Part shown: positions 24,324-36,617 of the stretch, piece by piece | How the letters are laid out: every line of letters begins with the position of its first letter | Position numbering within the stretch: the stretch's first letter is position 1 | Assembly: GCA_916613615.1 (NCBI GenBank) | Contig: OU744721.1 | Span: 79,551,060 to 79,615,059, forward strand | Source: Steromphala cineraria | Taxonomy: Eukaryota > Mollusca > Gastropoda > Trochida > Trochidae | DNA: 64,000 nt | Direction: 5' to 3' | The notes under the pieces: model-generated | The model's database searches: none | What the model was told of the DNA's origin: nothing | The model's input: only the letters and a program-made list of their open reading frames with translations | Made by a program: the position numbers and the translations under genes

Positions 24324-25120
24324 TGTCTGAATCCTTAAACTAGTGCTATTAATTGCATTTCAGTTAGTGCAACTTCTTTTAATTGAGCATGTGCTTGTCA
24401 TATTTATTACATCAATTAATCATTTATCATCTACAACTTTCATGATCCAACAAGAAAACGAAAAGTATCATTTGAAATCATGGTCACACCTGAAAATGGA
24501 GCTTTTATAGTATCAGGCATCTATGAACAGTTATTAGCTTGTGCCTCTGCAACTGTCTGGCTGCTTTGATGGCAACTAGTAAATCATATTCACACACCAA
24601 TAGTGTGCTGTTATCAGTCAAACACACACGTTTCTTGCACAGATAATCCCTTTAAAACGCTGTTATGCATAGACAATCCAACTAATGAAGTATTGAACTA
24701 CTCAATCCTACTCGATTACTTCTGACATCTAAGATTCACGTTTTCTTTGATGTTACACAGTTTTGAAGTTGAAACACTACCTATACATCTCTAGAGTTAT
24801 ATCTCACTTCAACACACACATCTATTCTGTTGATAAACTCTTGATGAGGCGTGTGTACAAACCTACAGTTGTTCATTTTCTTGATCCTATCAGATCATCT
24901 GAGTCATCTTCAAAGAATGCTTGAGGTTATGTCACTGACAATGTCTTCACTCATATGTCGTTATAAGACAAGACAAGTAACATAAATCAAACTAAAGTCA
25001 TGTTCAACAATATGCACCTTTATATGTCAAATTTTCAATTACAAATATTTTGAGTTTTTGATGTCATATTCTTAAACTGATAAGAAGAAGAGTTAAATGA
25101 TCGTTAAATAAATACTTTAA

Positions 25121-25230
25121 TGTTCTTTTAATTTTTGAAAAGTTCAATCTTATGTTAAACTTTTGATAACATAATTGTTCTTTTAATTTTTGAAAAGTTC
25201 AATCTTATGTTAAACTTTTGATAACATAAT
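25121..25230 (+). repeat. Perfect 55-bp tandem duplication
   Basis: 25121-25175 and 25176-25230 are identical (tgttcttttaatttttgaaa to ataacataat). This is a recent local slippage or repair event. Confidence 0.92.
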
Positions 25231-26754
25231 TGTTCATCAAAATAAGACGTACATTGAAAATCAATAAACGTGCCTATTTTTTCACATATTACAACATTTT
25301 AATCATGGTAGGAGTTATGATAGCATTAATTCTACTTCATACCCCTGACTCCTTAAAAAAGATGTTTTAACAAAACATTAACTAGACACAAATTATTGTT
25401 TTCATATAACTGCAATACGTGTTATTTAAATGCGCAAACACTTATACACCACACATCTTTTATATCTTTAGTAGATTTAACCAAATTGTGATGTGTACTT
25501 TCTTTTATACCTTTGGAATTTTGACTTATGTTGCTAAATGCTTATCTACGCAAAATACAAGTGAAGCATTTCAGCAGTCTAGATTTTCTGGCAAGATGTG
25601 GAAAACAAAACACCAGGTGTATCTCAGACAATGTTTATGTGAGCTTGAAGCTAAAAACATATTGTCTTCCGAAGACTTAAACAACGAAATCTTAATGAAA
25701 TCAGTTGAACAGTCTAAACTAAATAAATTCTGCGTTTCTGGTGTCTGCGTTTTGCGCATTAGGACTCTTATCAAGGGATTTACTGTGACCCTTCAGCTTC
25801 CATAAATTAAAACAACCAGAGGCCAAAGACATGTCAACTTGCTCTGATTGCTTTCTTGCTTCCACGCTGATTGGCTTGAGTGAAAAGGTGATCTGACTCG
25901 ACACAAAAGGATCAAGGGGGGGTAGCTATATCCGCATTTAAGGAGATTTAAAACAAAGTTGGATTTCAATTGTTACCAAGTTCCTTTCACTGTATTTAAA
26001 CGAAAACTGCCGTTTAAACCATCAAAACATCATTCTATTGAAATTTTGAAATCATATTTTTTTCTAATGAAAATTGTTTCAAAACTTATTTTTACAAGTA
26101 TCATTCAATTATAGTGATAAGAAGTCAATTGCTTCTATTTGTTTTCAAAATACTTCTATACAATAAGATTAAAGTTAGATTTTTTTCTTCAACCTGTCAA
26201 TGCCTTCATAAACCTCACATTATGTTCATGTATTATTTTTGCTTACTAACAAATAAAGTGTTGATAACAGTGTATTTTGAGTTGTGATGTTTATGTAATT
26301 GACAACTAGGGTCAAAACGGCGTTGAAGGGAGATGATAAACAATAAAGGCCAATAATTGCAGCTAAATAATGTTATTCAAAATACAAAAAATATTAATGA
26401 AGAAAAAAGTAAGCATCAATCAATTTATCACAAAATAACTAATATCTATCTAAATGTATTTAATGAATGTTATCGTGAGAAACAATGCCTTGAGGAAGCA
26501 AGGAGTCAAACTTATATATTTGTCCAGGCTACTGTAAGGAAGGTTCACATGTCACAGGAACTCTTAACAAATACTGTAATGATATAATTCTCGAAATTGA
26601 AACTTGAAATCTCAAGTGACACAGGAAACCATCATACATATACAAATGTCTCAAAAAACTCAAATCATCCTGCATCTAACAGGCTTCATTTCAACACGTA
26701 TGCGAGTTTATTTCCTCCCTATCTGACGTCATAAACAGATAAAGATAAGTCTTC

Positions 26755-26950
26755 GAAAATGTTCGTTTCATCAGGCTTACATATCTTTAACTAAACACTA
26801 AGGTGATCGTAAGGTAACCTTAGTGCAATGTTAAAGAATGGAAGTTAAGATCAACCTTAGTAAAGGTTGCTTTGTGAAAGGAGGCAGAGGTAGAAAAAAG
26901 TCATCAAATATGTCGGTTTCATCAAACTTCCATATGTGTGCCTGACATTT
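26755..26950. repeat. Small palindromic insert between diverged direct repeats
   Basis: tgttcgtttcatcaggctt (about 26760) recurs as tgtcggtttcatcaaactt (about 26911). The sequence between has a cactaaggt / accttagtg hairpin (26798-26827) and an accttagtaaaggttgctttg block, as in a small MITE. Confidence 0.4.
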
Positions 26951-27939
26951 GAAAAGTTTTATAAAACCATGCTTTGGAAATTGAAAATATGGTAATTCAA
27001 AATGTTACAAAATGCTAATAGATGTTGATGTACGAACACTCTTTGTCTTTGTAAGACATCGTCTCAATAACCATGAAAAAAAAGCAAATTTGAATTCAGC
27101 CTAAAATATTCAGTTAAGATTTAATTTAATAACTGTCATGTAAATAACTATTCAGAAAATAATGCATGATCCCAGGCGATTGAAATGTATATGTGAAATG
27201 ATTATCACAATTTTTTCTAGTCATCAATCACCAATGCAATGTATATTTAGGTAGCATCTTCTGCAGCAGGGAAGCTAAGCTTCTTCCAGTTAATGTACTA
27301 ACAGAGAGAGAGCAGCAGCAAATATCATTTGAAATAAATGATAACAAACATGACCCTGTGTCCCTATTTTGCCCTTAGCAACAACGGTAGTAGTCTGAAA
27401 ACCACCCAAGTCAATTTTTCCCTTTGCTGTAAATGGTTCCAAATTAAACCAAATTACTAGGTAATCAGGAGTAGTTGGGTTTGACGTACAGGATCTCAGC
27501 TAGGTTGTTAATTCTTTAAAAAGACACTATTTTATAAAGGTCACTTCTCATTTGTCACCAATTTGTCCCTCGGAAGCTTGTTTAGATATCTTATGGAGCT
27601 TTGTGGCTATTTAATCCCAATTTCTGTCTTTTGAAGTGTATTGGAGAGTCTCGTTGTCCCATATTACTATATATACACACGCTACTTATGGAAACATTCC
27701 ATTTTTTTAATGACATTTTATGTTGCCTTTAAATGTCACGAAATATTATATATCCTAATAAAGATTCAAAACAGGTCACATTTCAAAATGCCACTGACAT
27801 CTGAGTGAGTTTTATGTCTATGTGTTTTAAGTTAAGATTCAAGTAACATCTGTCTGAGTAAACGTTGGCTATCTTACTGGATGTTTTTTCTTAACTTTTA
27901 CCAGCATTCAGTATGGATTGGAGAAGTGTATGACGGCAG

Positions 27940-28200
27940 TTGATCCTATCCAAGTGGCATTCTACCATCTTACACCACTCAACACTGGTTCATTAAACTC
28001 ACATTCTTCTCTCAGCAAAACATTCACAGTACAGAGGATAAACGAGCTGCATGTTAGCTTCCTCGACATAATCAGCAACAAAAACTAGACATGCTAACAA
28101 ACAGTCAGACATCAGCGATGTGCAGAGTGCAGTTGATTAGCTGAACCGAAGAATGGTCTCCTGCTCGACTGGAATACTAAGAACATAGAAACTTTAGACT
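27940..28200 (+). repeat. Conserved array core, copy C4 (best preserved)
   Basis: A full copy: tgacggcagttgat, atccaagtggcat, cattaaactcacatt, cattcacagtacagagg, ataaacgagctgcatgtta, cctcgacataatcag, gacatgctaacaaacagtc, cagcgatgtgcagagtgcag and gattagctgaac. It follows the block that starts with the cagagagag motif (27301) and the gtccctcggaagcttgtt motif (27567), an order also seen at 34.1-35.0 and 59.9-60.8 kb. Confidence 0.8.
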
Positions 28201-28358
28201 CCTCACATGTGGAGGTGAAAGCAAGAAAAAAACGTGTATGTCATTTTTATTCTTTATTTAGATGGTGTTCCGATAACTCTCGGTTTGGATTGCCTAGCTT
28301 CCTTCAATAAGTGAAAGATATACTGCATTTAAACAGATCTGCTAAACTGCATTGTTAA

Positions 28359-28710
28359 AGGGGCAGTAGCACGTTATTTGATAATTTTATATTTTAATTT
28401 TGTTACCGATAATTGCAAGTGAATGCTTAATGTATTATTTTGACAGTGTCAAAAATCTCATTTCACAAGCCAATCATCCATAGCCTGAGTACAAAGTAGA
28501 TTTACATAAAATCCATTGGCGGCCATTTTGTGTGAACACCTTTAATTCAGTTTGTGTAAGAAAAAGGAATCGCATAGCTAAACTTTACGTTATATATTTG
28601 AATTATTACTGCTCCATTTAGTTTAAATACTTTGTCTTTCAATTGGAACCATTAATTTTTATTTTCCCGACATCACCTTACTTTCCCCCTAAAAACGTGC
28701 TACTGCCACG
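28359..28710. mobile_element. TTAA-flanked MITE, copy 1
   Basis: TTAA at 28355-28358 and at 28711-28714 flank 352 bp that begin aggggcagtagcacgtta and end aacgtgctactgcc. A second copy with TTAA on both sides is at 49198-49552. TTAA targets are typical of piggyBac and Kolobok. The element is non-coding, so it is non-autonomous. Confidence 0.82.
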
Positions 28711-30455
28711 TTAAGCCCACAGGAAATGGATATACACATTTTAGATGCTAGGGAACTCGTACATGTAAAAGATATTCATAAAAAATTTCATAATAAGTTT
28801 TTTACATTCGATTAAGGACTGAGCAATATGAGTTGATAGCCAAGAAAATATCTAATACTTATGTGCTAATATCTTATCTGTGCAAATTAGCGAAATGAAC
28901 AAATAGTTTTCTAAACAATTTAAGATCAAATAAGAAAGATCAAAAACTTATTTTTTGATATGTTGTAAATTACATTTTCGTTGAAAACGTGCTTATCGTA
29001 TTTTCTAATATGAATGGCGTAATATATTTCAACCATGTTCATGAACTAAAACGTTTTATTGATTATTTCAAATTATAGTCACTAATTAAAAGCAAGAATG
29101 CTCAAATTTTACTGGAACTGTGCAGTTAATGCCTCTTTGAGCTGAAATTTCAACTGTGTGCTACTGCAACTGTCTGGCACTTTAGATCTTGTGATGTCCC
29201 AGTATCAGAATACAAGCAGGTCCTTATCATGGAGGAACAGTTGACGTCCAGTATATCATTCTCTAACACCCATACTATATTGTTATCAATTAGACACACA
29301 GTCTCTTGTACCAATTATTCTTTAATGATGTCACATAAACAAACTCCCTGATGATTTACTATTCAACCACTATTAATCAACACCATATTGACAACTTTAT
29401 CATAAATATTGTTTGAATTTATGCCATTTACAATGTATTGTCTTCATATAAAAGTGAATGAAATTCGAAGCTAAAAGTCCTTATCAAATATTTACAACCA
29501 AAGAATCATACATGAATACAACTACCTATCAGTTTCAATGTTTTATACATTTTCTAAACATATACATGATATATTTTTTATAACATATACATTTTCAAAA
29601 CGAAATGAAAAGTAAGAGCTAAGCCATTTTGGAAAATTTCTTACCTACCTAGGCAGAAGAGAATCAATGGCCTTTCAGATAGTTCAGTGTCTTCTTCAGT
29701 AAATAATACCAAATACTTACTTTCTTTTTCCACACATATATGTAACAAGTTACAATTCAATATTTGCGACTTTAGGTTTACTGAAATGACATAATTAATG
29801 AGATTTACTTGAGAATGTGATGTGATTGATAATTTGAAAAATATTTGTCCGAAAGAAACACTTTGATATCAATAAAATCCTTATTAGTAGAACATAAAAT
29901 CGTTTCTGTTTATAAGACAGTCATTGAGAATGAAGTCCAAATACTTTTTCAAGGTCTTTATGAATGCCATCTTGTTACAATAAACATTATTTTGAATTCC
30001 TTTCCAGAATATTGACTATCGATAAGACGTTTAACTAGTGATGGGTAATCAAAGTGTTTCAACAAAACATGAAATGTAACACAAACACATGATATGAGGA
30101 AACTAATGGCTCATGTTGAAAAATCAATCCAGGATCTAATCCATCGCTGTAAATATTGTTATAAGGAGAGAAGCAGTCATTCCATTGATCTACTTTAAGA
30201 CCATTTAAATGTTTCAGTGTACAGAAACTCAGGAATTGACTGTAAAATACAAATGTAAATATATGTCATAGTATGTGAATCGTCGACAAATATGTCTTTA
30301 GATATATCATTTCCAAGCCTCACATGTGTTATAAATACATCTTTGTTAAGCTGCTTTTTAAACGTTATTGAAAATGGCATCTCATAACTAAATATGCTTT
30401 TGCTTACTATTATTGTAACTCATTGTTAAATGAAAACATACCTGTATATATTATT

Positions 30456-30897
30456 TCATCCTGCTACATCAGCGTATATGTCTCCGCTAATGCTACAACC
30501 TATCCCCTGATATCCTCCTATGGTCTTCTGTCGTATCGCTGACGGGTGGTTGCTCAGCGCTATTTATAGCCTGTATGTTTTCAGTCAAACTATTTCGAAC
30601 TCCATACACTGTTGTCTAGTGATGTCGCACGTGGAAATCTAAGAGCGCGTGATTTGGAGCTTAGTGGGAGACTGCAGTGAGAATCAGATTTATTATCTAA
30701 TAGCACTCCGATTGGTTAATTTGAATCACGAGGTGAGCACGCGGAACGAAGCCAAGTTAACTAGTTTGCCACTATCGCTGAAAGGGCATCATTTGATTGG
30801 CTTGCTATATATAGCGATACGACAGAAGACCATAGGAGGATATCAGGGGATAGGTTGAAGCATTAGCGGAGACATATACGCTGATGTAGCAGGATGA
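30456..30897. mobile_element. MITE with 85-bp inverted termini and TATTATT target duplication
   Basis: 30456-30540 is the reverse complement of 30813-30897 with a single mismatch seen. TATTATT precedes the left end (30449-30455) and follows the right end (30898-30904). The 272-bp interior is non-coding; a 69-codon ORF overlapping it is incidental. Near-perfect termini suggest a recent insertion. A 7-bp duplication is unusual and the superfamily is not assigned. Confidence 0.85.
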
Positions 30898-33504
30898 TAT
30901 TATTTTACTTTTCGTCTCTTCTGTCCTATGCTTGAAAAGTTTGAGGATCAATACCAAATCCTTGCTATTATGTGAATAACAAAGATGGATATCCATAACG
31001 TATTGCATTGTTTTCATTACCTCACAACTTCTAGAATGACACTCAACAAATTCACTTGAATCACCTCAATGGTGAGCAAACAAATCTTTTTATTCGTGTT
31101 TCTCTCCCTTTCCTGTTAGCAGCAGCTGGCTATATCTCATTACAGTAATTATCTGATTCAGGTATAATGCTCAGGTGAAAAAAAGGGCAAAGACCAACCA
31201 ACTGTTGTTTCACTTTGTATTTATAAGCATTGAAAAAAATCGTAATTCTAGCTGGAGAATCATTTCTATTAGATTAACTTACTTTTCTGTCGTCCTCAAA
31301 TTCTGTTTACTGCAGCTGGTTTCATTTGCAACCTGGAGTTCCAATTATACCCTTTATCTGATGCACTTTTGTACCTGCCATACACTTATTTGCAATTGTT
31401 TAGTGGTTCAATCTCAAAAGTTGATGTAAAGTGCTCATTTACACTACTAAGTTTGATTTACTTTTTCTTTAAAGTTAAACAAACTGGCAACCATAGTTGC
31501 TTCTGCCTACAAAAATATATATATTTAAAAACCTATTTGAATTTTTGTCTTCACCTTATTACATCTAGCCAATAATTCTTCAAATTGATATAAAGTACTT
31601 TATAATAGGCATAAAAAATGAGTAGTAATAGTTCGAATTTTTTAATATTTGACAGAAATGAATAAGAAACTTGAAGGACAAATTAATGGATATTTAACAT
31701 GACAAGTTCTCGAGCCATCTGAGCTAAATCAAATTCCAATTGCTATTAAAGGAGCATTAATGATTGTATAATTGAGTGTTGAGGGACAATCGATCATATG
31801 TCATGTCATGTCGATGTGACATTCCTCTCCTTATTAATGTGGGTCCCATTCAGTGCTTCTGCACTTTTTTCTATATTCTGAACATGACTGATTTAAATCA
31901 ATACATTTTGACATTTAAAAAAAATTATTTTCAAGAAAAGTGTTATTAAATATTACATGAGTGCTACTCATGGTCTTTCATCTTTCTATGCTTAGTTAAT
32001 TGTGGAGCTTTTATGTCATGTTTTGGACTGTTTGAACTGGGTACAATATTTGCCAACAATTTTCATCCTAAAGATTCTGATTTCATGAAGCAAAGTATTG
32101 ATATTTAGGTAGTCACGGTTATAACTCTTTATGTTTTTCCCAAGAAAATCACATTGGTAGTCGAAAGTAAAATAGCATGTATACTTGTGCTTTGAACTCC
32201 AACGATACTAGCCAATCATCTGTTTTCAATATACATTCTTGTTCTCATTATACTGATATTTTTAACAAAAGGTTGACTGAAACGAACAGAAAGAGGATAC
32301 ATAATGAATGTAAAGGAATAAAAGATTGCAATTCAAGATTAAGCTTTTACTTTTTACAACCTGTATACTAATACGTGCGTGATTTAGGCATAAGATACCA
32401 TGCAATTTTCCTTGTCTTTATGAAACAGGTGATCACAATTGCGTTCATTTACCTCCCAGACAACCAGACGCCACATTATTCTATATTAGATAAGAATATA
32501 TTTTCATCTTGAAACTGAAAACTGAAATTCTAAATATTGAGAGGGGTCATGGTTGAGTTGGAATTTTTACATATAATAACATTGGTGATATCATTCTTGT
32601 TCCATTCGTCCATTAACAATTTCAACATACATTTAGCTTTACAACGTGTGCATTTCCATACCATACTGAAGAAGAAATGACCTAGAAGTCATTTAATTGG
32701 TACGTTGGATCAACCACGCGATATGGTGAAGGCAGGCCAGAGAATGTTGGTCCATTAAACAGTGGATTGACTTACTGACATGAGTTTCCCCCTATCTTGT
32801 TTGTTACTTGAGCTCTATGATCTCTGCAAGAATGTCAGAGAGAACCAAGCCGAGAATTCAATGTTTATTCTGACCGATATATTTCAACTATTCAATTCAT
32901 TTTTTCAATCCGTTTTTATAGATTAGAAACACATTTTGATAAACATTAACTGAATCCTCAGTCCTTATGTTCCTGTTCGTCATTTAACTATTTTTATCTC
33001 ACACCTCACACACATATAAAACAGTTAATGAGGAAGTTGAAGAAATATAAGAAATAATTGTAATTGATTTGTAATTCTACAAGAGTAGAGTAATGTATGC
33101 CCTTTAGAATACTACAAGTGATATTTTCTCAATAGATAGATACATTTACTCAACACACGGCAGTTCAGTGTAAAATTTCTAAACACATTTGTTTCCTTTT
33201 CTTAAAGCATGATTGAAAACAGGTAAACTGTAAAGTTCATTGTCATCGATTATATTGATCTATCCTATGTAAGAGGGATAATGTATTGTTCTCATCTATA
33301 TTGTATTATCATAAGAACATCCTCTATTATTATAAAAATGTTCAAGTAATCAAGGGTTTTCAGTGAATAGCATTCTTGCACTGGTTGTTATGAAACCCTT
33401 AACAGTCCTGGTTTGATATGAAAACGATGTCATCTAGTTATTCGATCTAACTTATTCACCTCTTCAGGAGTCATTAAGGAAATCCTCGATTTAAAGTACT
33501 ATGT

Positions 33505-33882
33505 ATATGTTAAAGGACTTTTATTACACGCCCGTGTAAGATACCGCAGTGTAATATTTATACGGCAATATTAAACTAGTGTAATATCACAATGCAAGTA
33601 TGACGTCACAGAAGTGAGCTGTTGTGACGTCACAATGTAAGCGCTTCGTCACAATGGGTGCCGGGTCGCGGAACTGTTAGTTTCAGCACATTTTCAGCAA
33701 GTTTGCGTGATTTTTAGGGCATGTAATAAACAGAATACTAAACTTCCTACCATTTAATACTATTTTTATTAAACTCGTGAATGATTTGGTATCAAACTCG
33801 CTTTCGCTCGTTTTATACAAAATCATTAACTCGTTTAATAAAAATAGTATTAAATGGAAGGTCGTTTAGTATCCTCTATAAG
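33505..33882. mobile_element. Foldback insertion with paired CRE sites, copy 2
   Basis: The paralogous block at 55060-55100 runs straight from actatgtatag to gtgacc, whereas here about 375 bp lie between actatgtatatg and gtgacc. The insert contains two TGACGTCA sites, a GC-rich spacer and a strong palindrome (33739-33868) whose arms share catttaatactatttttatt. The loop holds ctcgctttcgctcg. It has no ORF of note. The in-window empty site makes the insertion call firm. Confidence 0.78.
33601..33632. promoter_or_regulatory. Two perfect CRE palindromes, 24 bp apart
   Basis: TGACGTCA at 33601-33608 and 33625-33632, centre to centre 24 bp, near the palindrome at 33739. Possible CREB/ATF-type binding; function is inference. 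Confidence 0.45.
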
Positions 33883-34756
33883 TGACCTTATTAACATACA
33901 AATTACTTCTCGCACCAATCTCTATCCTCCAAACATTATTCATGTCAGACGTGTGTTGGAGAGTTCTTATCTTGTCTTGTTCAGATGTATCAGACCTTCA
34001 GACCTGGCAGACAGCAGAAGAAGAATTTTAACAAACATGTCTTCCGCAACATCATGAGTAACTAGTAAGCTAGTTCTTATTTGTAAATGGTACTAAACAG
34101 AGAGAGAACAGATATTACCCTTTGACATAAATGATAACAAACATGGCACTGTGTCCTCACTTCGCCCTTACCAAAAGTGATCATAGTCTAAAAAAACATC
34201 TAATTTCCTTGGCTTTAAATGGTAACAAGACTAACACTACAAATTTAGACTAATTACTCGGTTTAGTAGGAATAAGTTGATGTGACGTACGAGGTCTCAG
34301 CGAGGTGGTTGGATCATAGAACAAATATGTTTTAAAGGTCATTTCTTAATTCTCACCAATTTGCCTCTCGGAAGCTTGTTATAGATATCTTAGGGAGCAT
34401 TTTACCTGATAAATTGCAACAGCTGTCTGTTGAAGTATACAGGAGAGTCTCATCGTCTGTAGTTCTTCCTCGGTTACTTTAAAGACCCACGCTATAGAGA
34501 CATTGTAATTGTTTTAATAGACATTTTATGTTGCTTTCAAACGTCACGACATACTATATATCCTGATATAGATTCAAAACAGCTCACATGTCAAAATATG
34601 CCACTGATATCTGAGAGATGTTTCACCGACATGTTTTATGTGATGTCATGATGAATTTATTTTAGTAACATCCGTCTGCATAAACGTCAGTCATTTCACT
34701 GGATAGGGTTTTATAAATCAACTTTTAACCGCATTCAGTGTGAATTGCAAAAGGGC

Positions 34757-34995
34757 GACAGTCGATGCTATCCAAGTGGTATTCTATCATTCTCGACACA
34801 CCTCTACACTTGTTCATTAAACTCACATTTCTTCTCTCTGTAAATCCTTCACAGTACAGAGGATTAACGAGCTGCATGTTCTCTATCAGCAACTACAATA
34901 GGTACTTACAAACAGTCAGACAACAGCGATGTGCAGAGTACAACTGAGTAACTGAACTGAACAGTTATCCCCTGCTATACTGGAACACCAAGGAA
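34757..34995 (+). repeat. Conserved array core, copy C5
   Basis: It keeps atccaagtggt, cattaaactcacatttc, ttcacagtacagagga, taacgagctgcatgtt, acaaacagtcagaca and cagcgatgtgcagagta. It has a deletion around the cctcgaca stretch. Followed by sequence also seen after copy C6. Confidence 0.75.
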
Positions 34996-35408
34996 CTTAA
35001 TACTCATTGCATATGGAGGGAACAGGATAAAAGATACGTTTTAGTGCTTTTTTATCTTAAGATGGCGTTTTTTGGCGTTTGAGTTAAGTTAAAATGCACA
35101 CAGAAGAGCACCACAATCAATTAAGCAAATTATGTTTATTCTTTTTAATTGGAGACTTACAAAAATGATTTAATAACCAAGTAAATATTCGACATTTCTG
35201 GTATGTATCCTGACCACCTTCCTGCTTTTTATCAGTGATTGCTCCAAGCTGTATGTGTCAGACGTTTAAATATAGCCTGCGAAGAAAAGTTTCTATCTCG
35301 AGATTATCTATACATGTAGATGCTGCATACATTCATGTCTACTTATAGCTACATAAACTGACGTCCAAAAGAAACTTTACTACATTTTGTAATCATTTTG
35401 ATTATGGT

Positions 35409-35508
35409 TGAGATAATGACCTACAGCCGAGTGGTTATCGGAATATAAACTTCAAGCGACAGCGAGAAGGTTATATCCGATAGCCACGAGGATGTGGTCA
35501 TTATCTCA
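35409..35508. repeat. Foldback palindrome beside the small spliced gene
   Basis: Outer arms tgagataatgacc (35409-35421) and ggtcattatctca (35496-35508); inner arms gtggttatcgg-aatataa and ttatatccgatagccac. The centre is aagcgacagcgagaag, like the gcgagagcga centres of the palindromes at 33.8 and 47.4 kb. The adjoining atacaccacatgg (35510-35522) is inverted at 36898-36910, which may mark the two ends of one ~1.5-kb element. Confidence 0.65.
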
Positions 35509-35668
35509 CATACACCACATGGCTTTACCAATTTGCATTTTAACAAAAGTAGATCATCATACAAATATTTAGCTATTTGATGGTTGTCGTTTTGGGGTAC
35601 AACTTACATCCACCCCACTTCTAAACATTTCATTTGCACAATACGCGGATTTCACGTGCAGATTGAGC

Positions 35669-36565
35669 ATGTCATGGCGAAATTGTCAATCAGACAAATC
35701 TGAGCAAGAAGCAATCTGTTTTAGTTGTTTCGACTTATTAAAAAAACAAAAATTCTACATTGAACTGAAATTAAATAATGTGAATACAATAAAGGCTGCA
35801 CGGACGTTGTCAATTTCATCTTGTGATGCACGGATTTTAAGTAAATATAATATCGCACGAGCTGTACACAATCGAAAGCACATGGTTTGAAGGTGGACGA
35901 AAATGAAGTGGTCTCATGTTTTGACAAATTTATGGCCGCGTTTCAAGGTCTTTTCAGGAGGAAGTAAAGGTGAGTGGAACTTTTAAGTATATTCATGTAT
36001 ATGCTGTTGAATGTTATTTATGCGTGGATCTACGAAAAAGCTGAAGTATGTTACAGAGGGTTTACACGGTGTAAATCAAGCTGTCAACAACCAAGTTGAT
36101 ATTTATGCATTTTGCTGTTGAAAAAATGATTGTTAATGTAACTATTTTCAATATCATTTAGTAATATGTATGGCAATATGTACATAATATTGATAAATAA
36201 TGTAACAAGGTGCTTATAATCTTATTACTCTGAAACTGTAATTATTTACTATTTAGCATGTTTCTTTCTTACAATTAATCACATTATTCGATTAATGTTG
36301 GTGTTAATTTCAACAACGGAACATTTTTGTTTCAGGGACTACATATGGACATTTGATTGACTTTCCAAACAACATTATAGTCGACCTCATTATGGATGGA
36401 TTATGCATGGAACAGATTTCAGCTTGTCAAAGGATTGGGAACATTGTTCACTTGGATTCTGTGTCTTGTGAAACTTTTCAGCTAATCGAGAACGACGTGA
36501 ATTTGTGTGTGAGTGTTATGATGACAATACTAGAAGACCTAGAGGTCTTCATTCATCATGGATAA
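35669..36565 (+). pseudogene. Small two-exon gene of unknown function, possibly with an internal stop
   Basis: Exon 2 (36336-36565) starts after a good acceptor (acatttttgtttcag), stays open to TAA 36563-36565 and is followed by AATAAA at 36612. Exon 1 ends at 35969 before GTGAGT; the intron is 366 bp. Starting at ATG 35903 (context gaaaATGAAG) the spliced product is 98 residues. In the same frame an ORF from ATG 35669 ends at TGA 35888-35890, only four codons before that ATG. So exon 1 may once have run from 35669, giving about 176 residues, now cut by a nonsense change. The upstream part has a CFSC pair and basic stretches; exon 2 encodes an acidic, hydrophobic-rich tail. I recognise no family. 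Inverted atacaccac motifs flank the gene, so it may be cargo of a mobile element. Confidence 0.5.
35970..36335 (+). other. Predicted intron (GT...AG)
   Basis: 366 bp, donor AAAG|GTGAGT, acceptor TTTTTGTTTCAG. Joining the exons keeps one open frame across the junction. Confidence 0.5.
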
Positions 36566-36611
36566 GCATAAAGCACAAAATGATATCACCATGTGATGCA
36601 TTTTATATGAA

Positions 36612-36617
36612 AATAAA
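36612..36617 (+). terminator. Poly(A) signal AATAAA
   Basis: 46 bases after the stop codon of the small spliced gene. Confidence 0.5.

Noticed and set aside
24052..24330. 92-codon ORF with a repeated 31-residue peptide
   Set aside because: The repeat arises from a 93-bp tandem duplication in DNA, and paralogous array copies do not keep the frame.
25419..25805. 128-codon ORF, the longest outside the transposons
   Set aside because: It covers array block M0; the copies at 15.1 and 22.7 kb are not open in this frame, and the peptide resembles no family.
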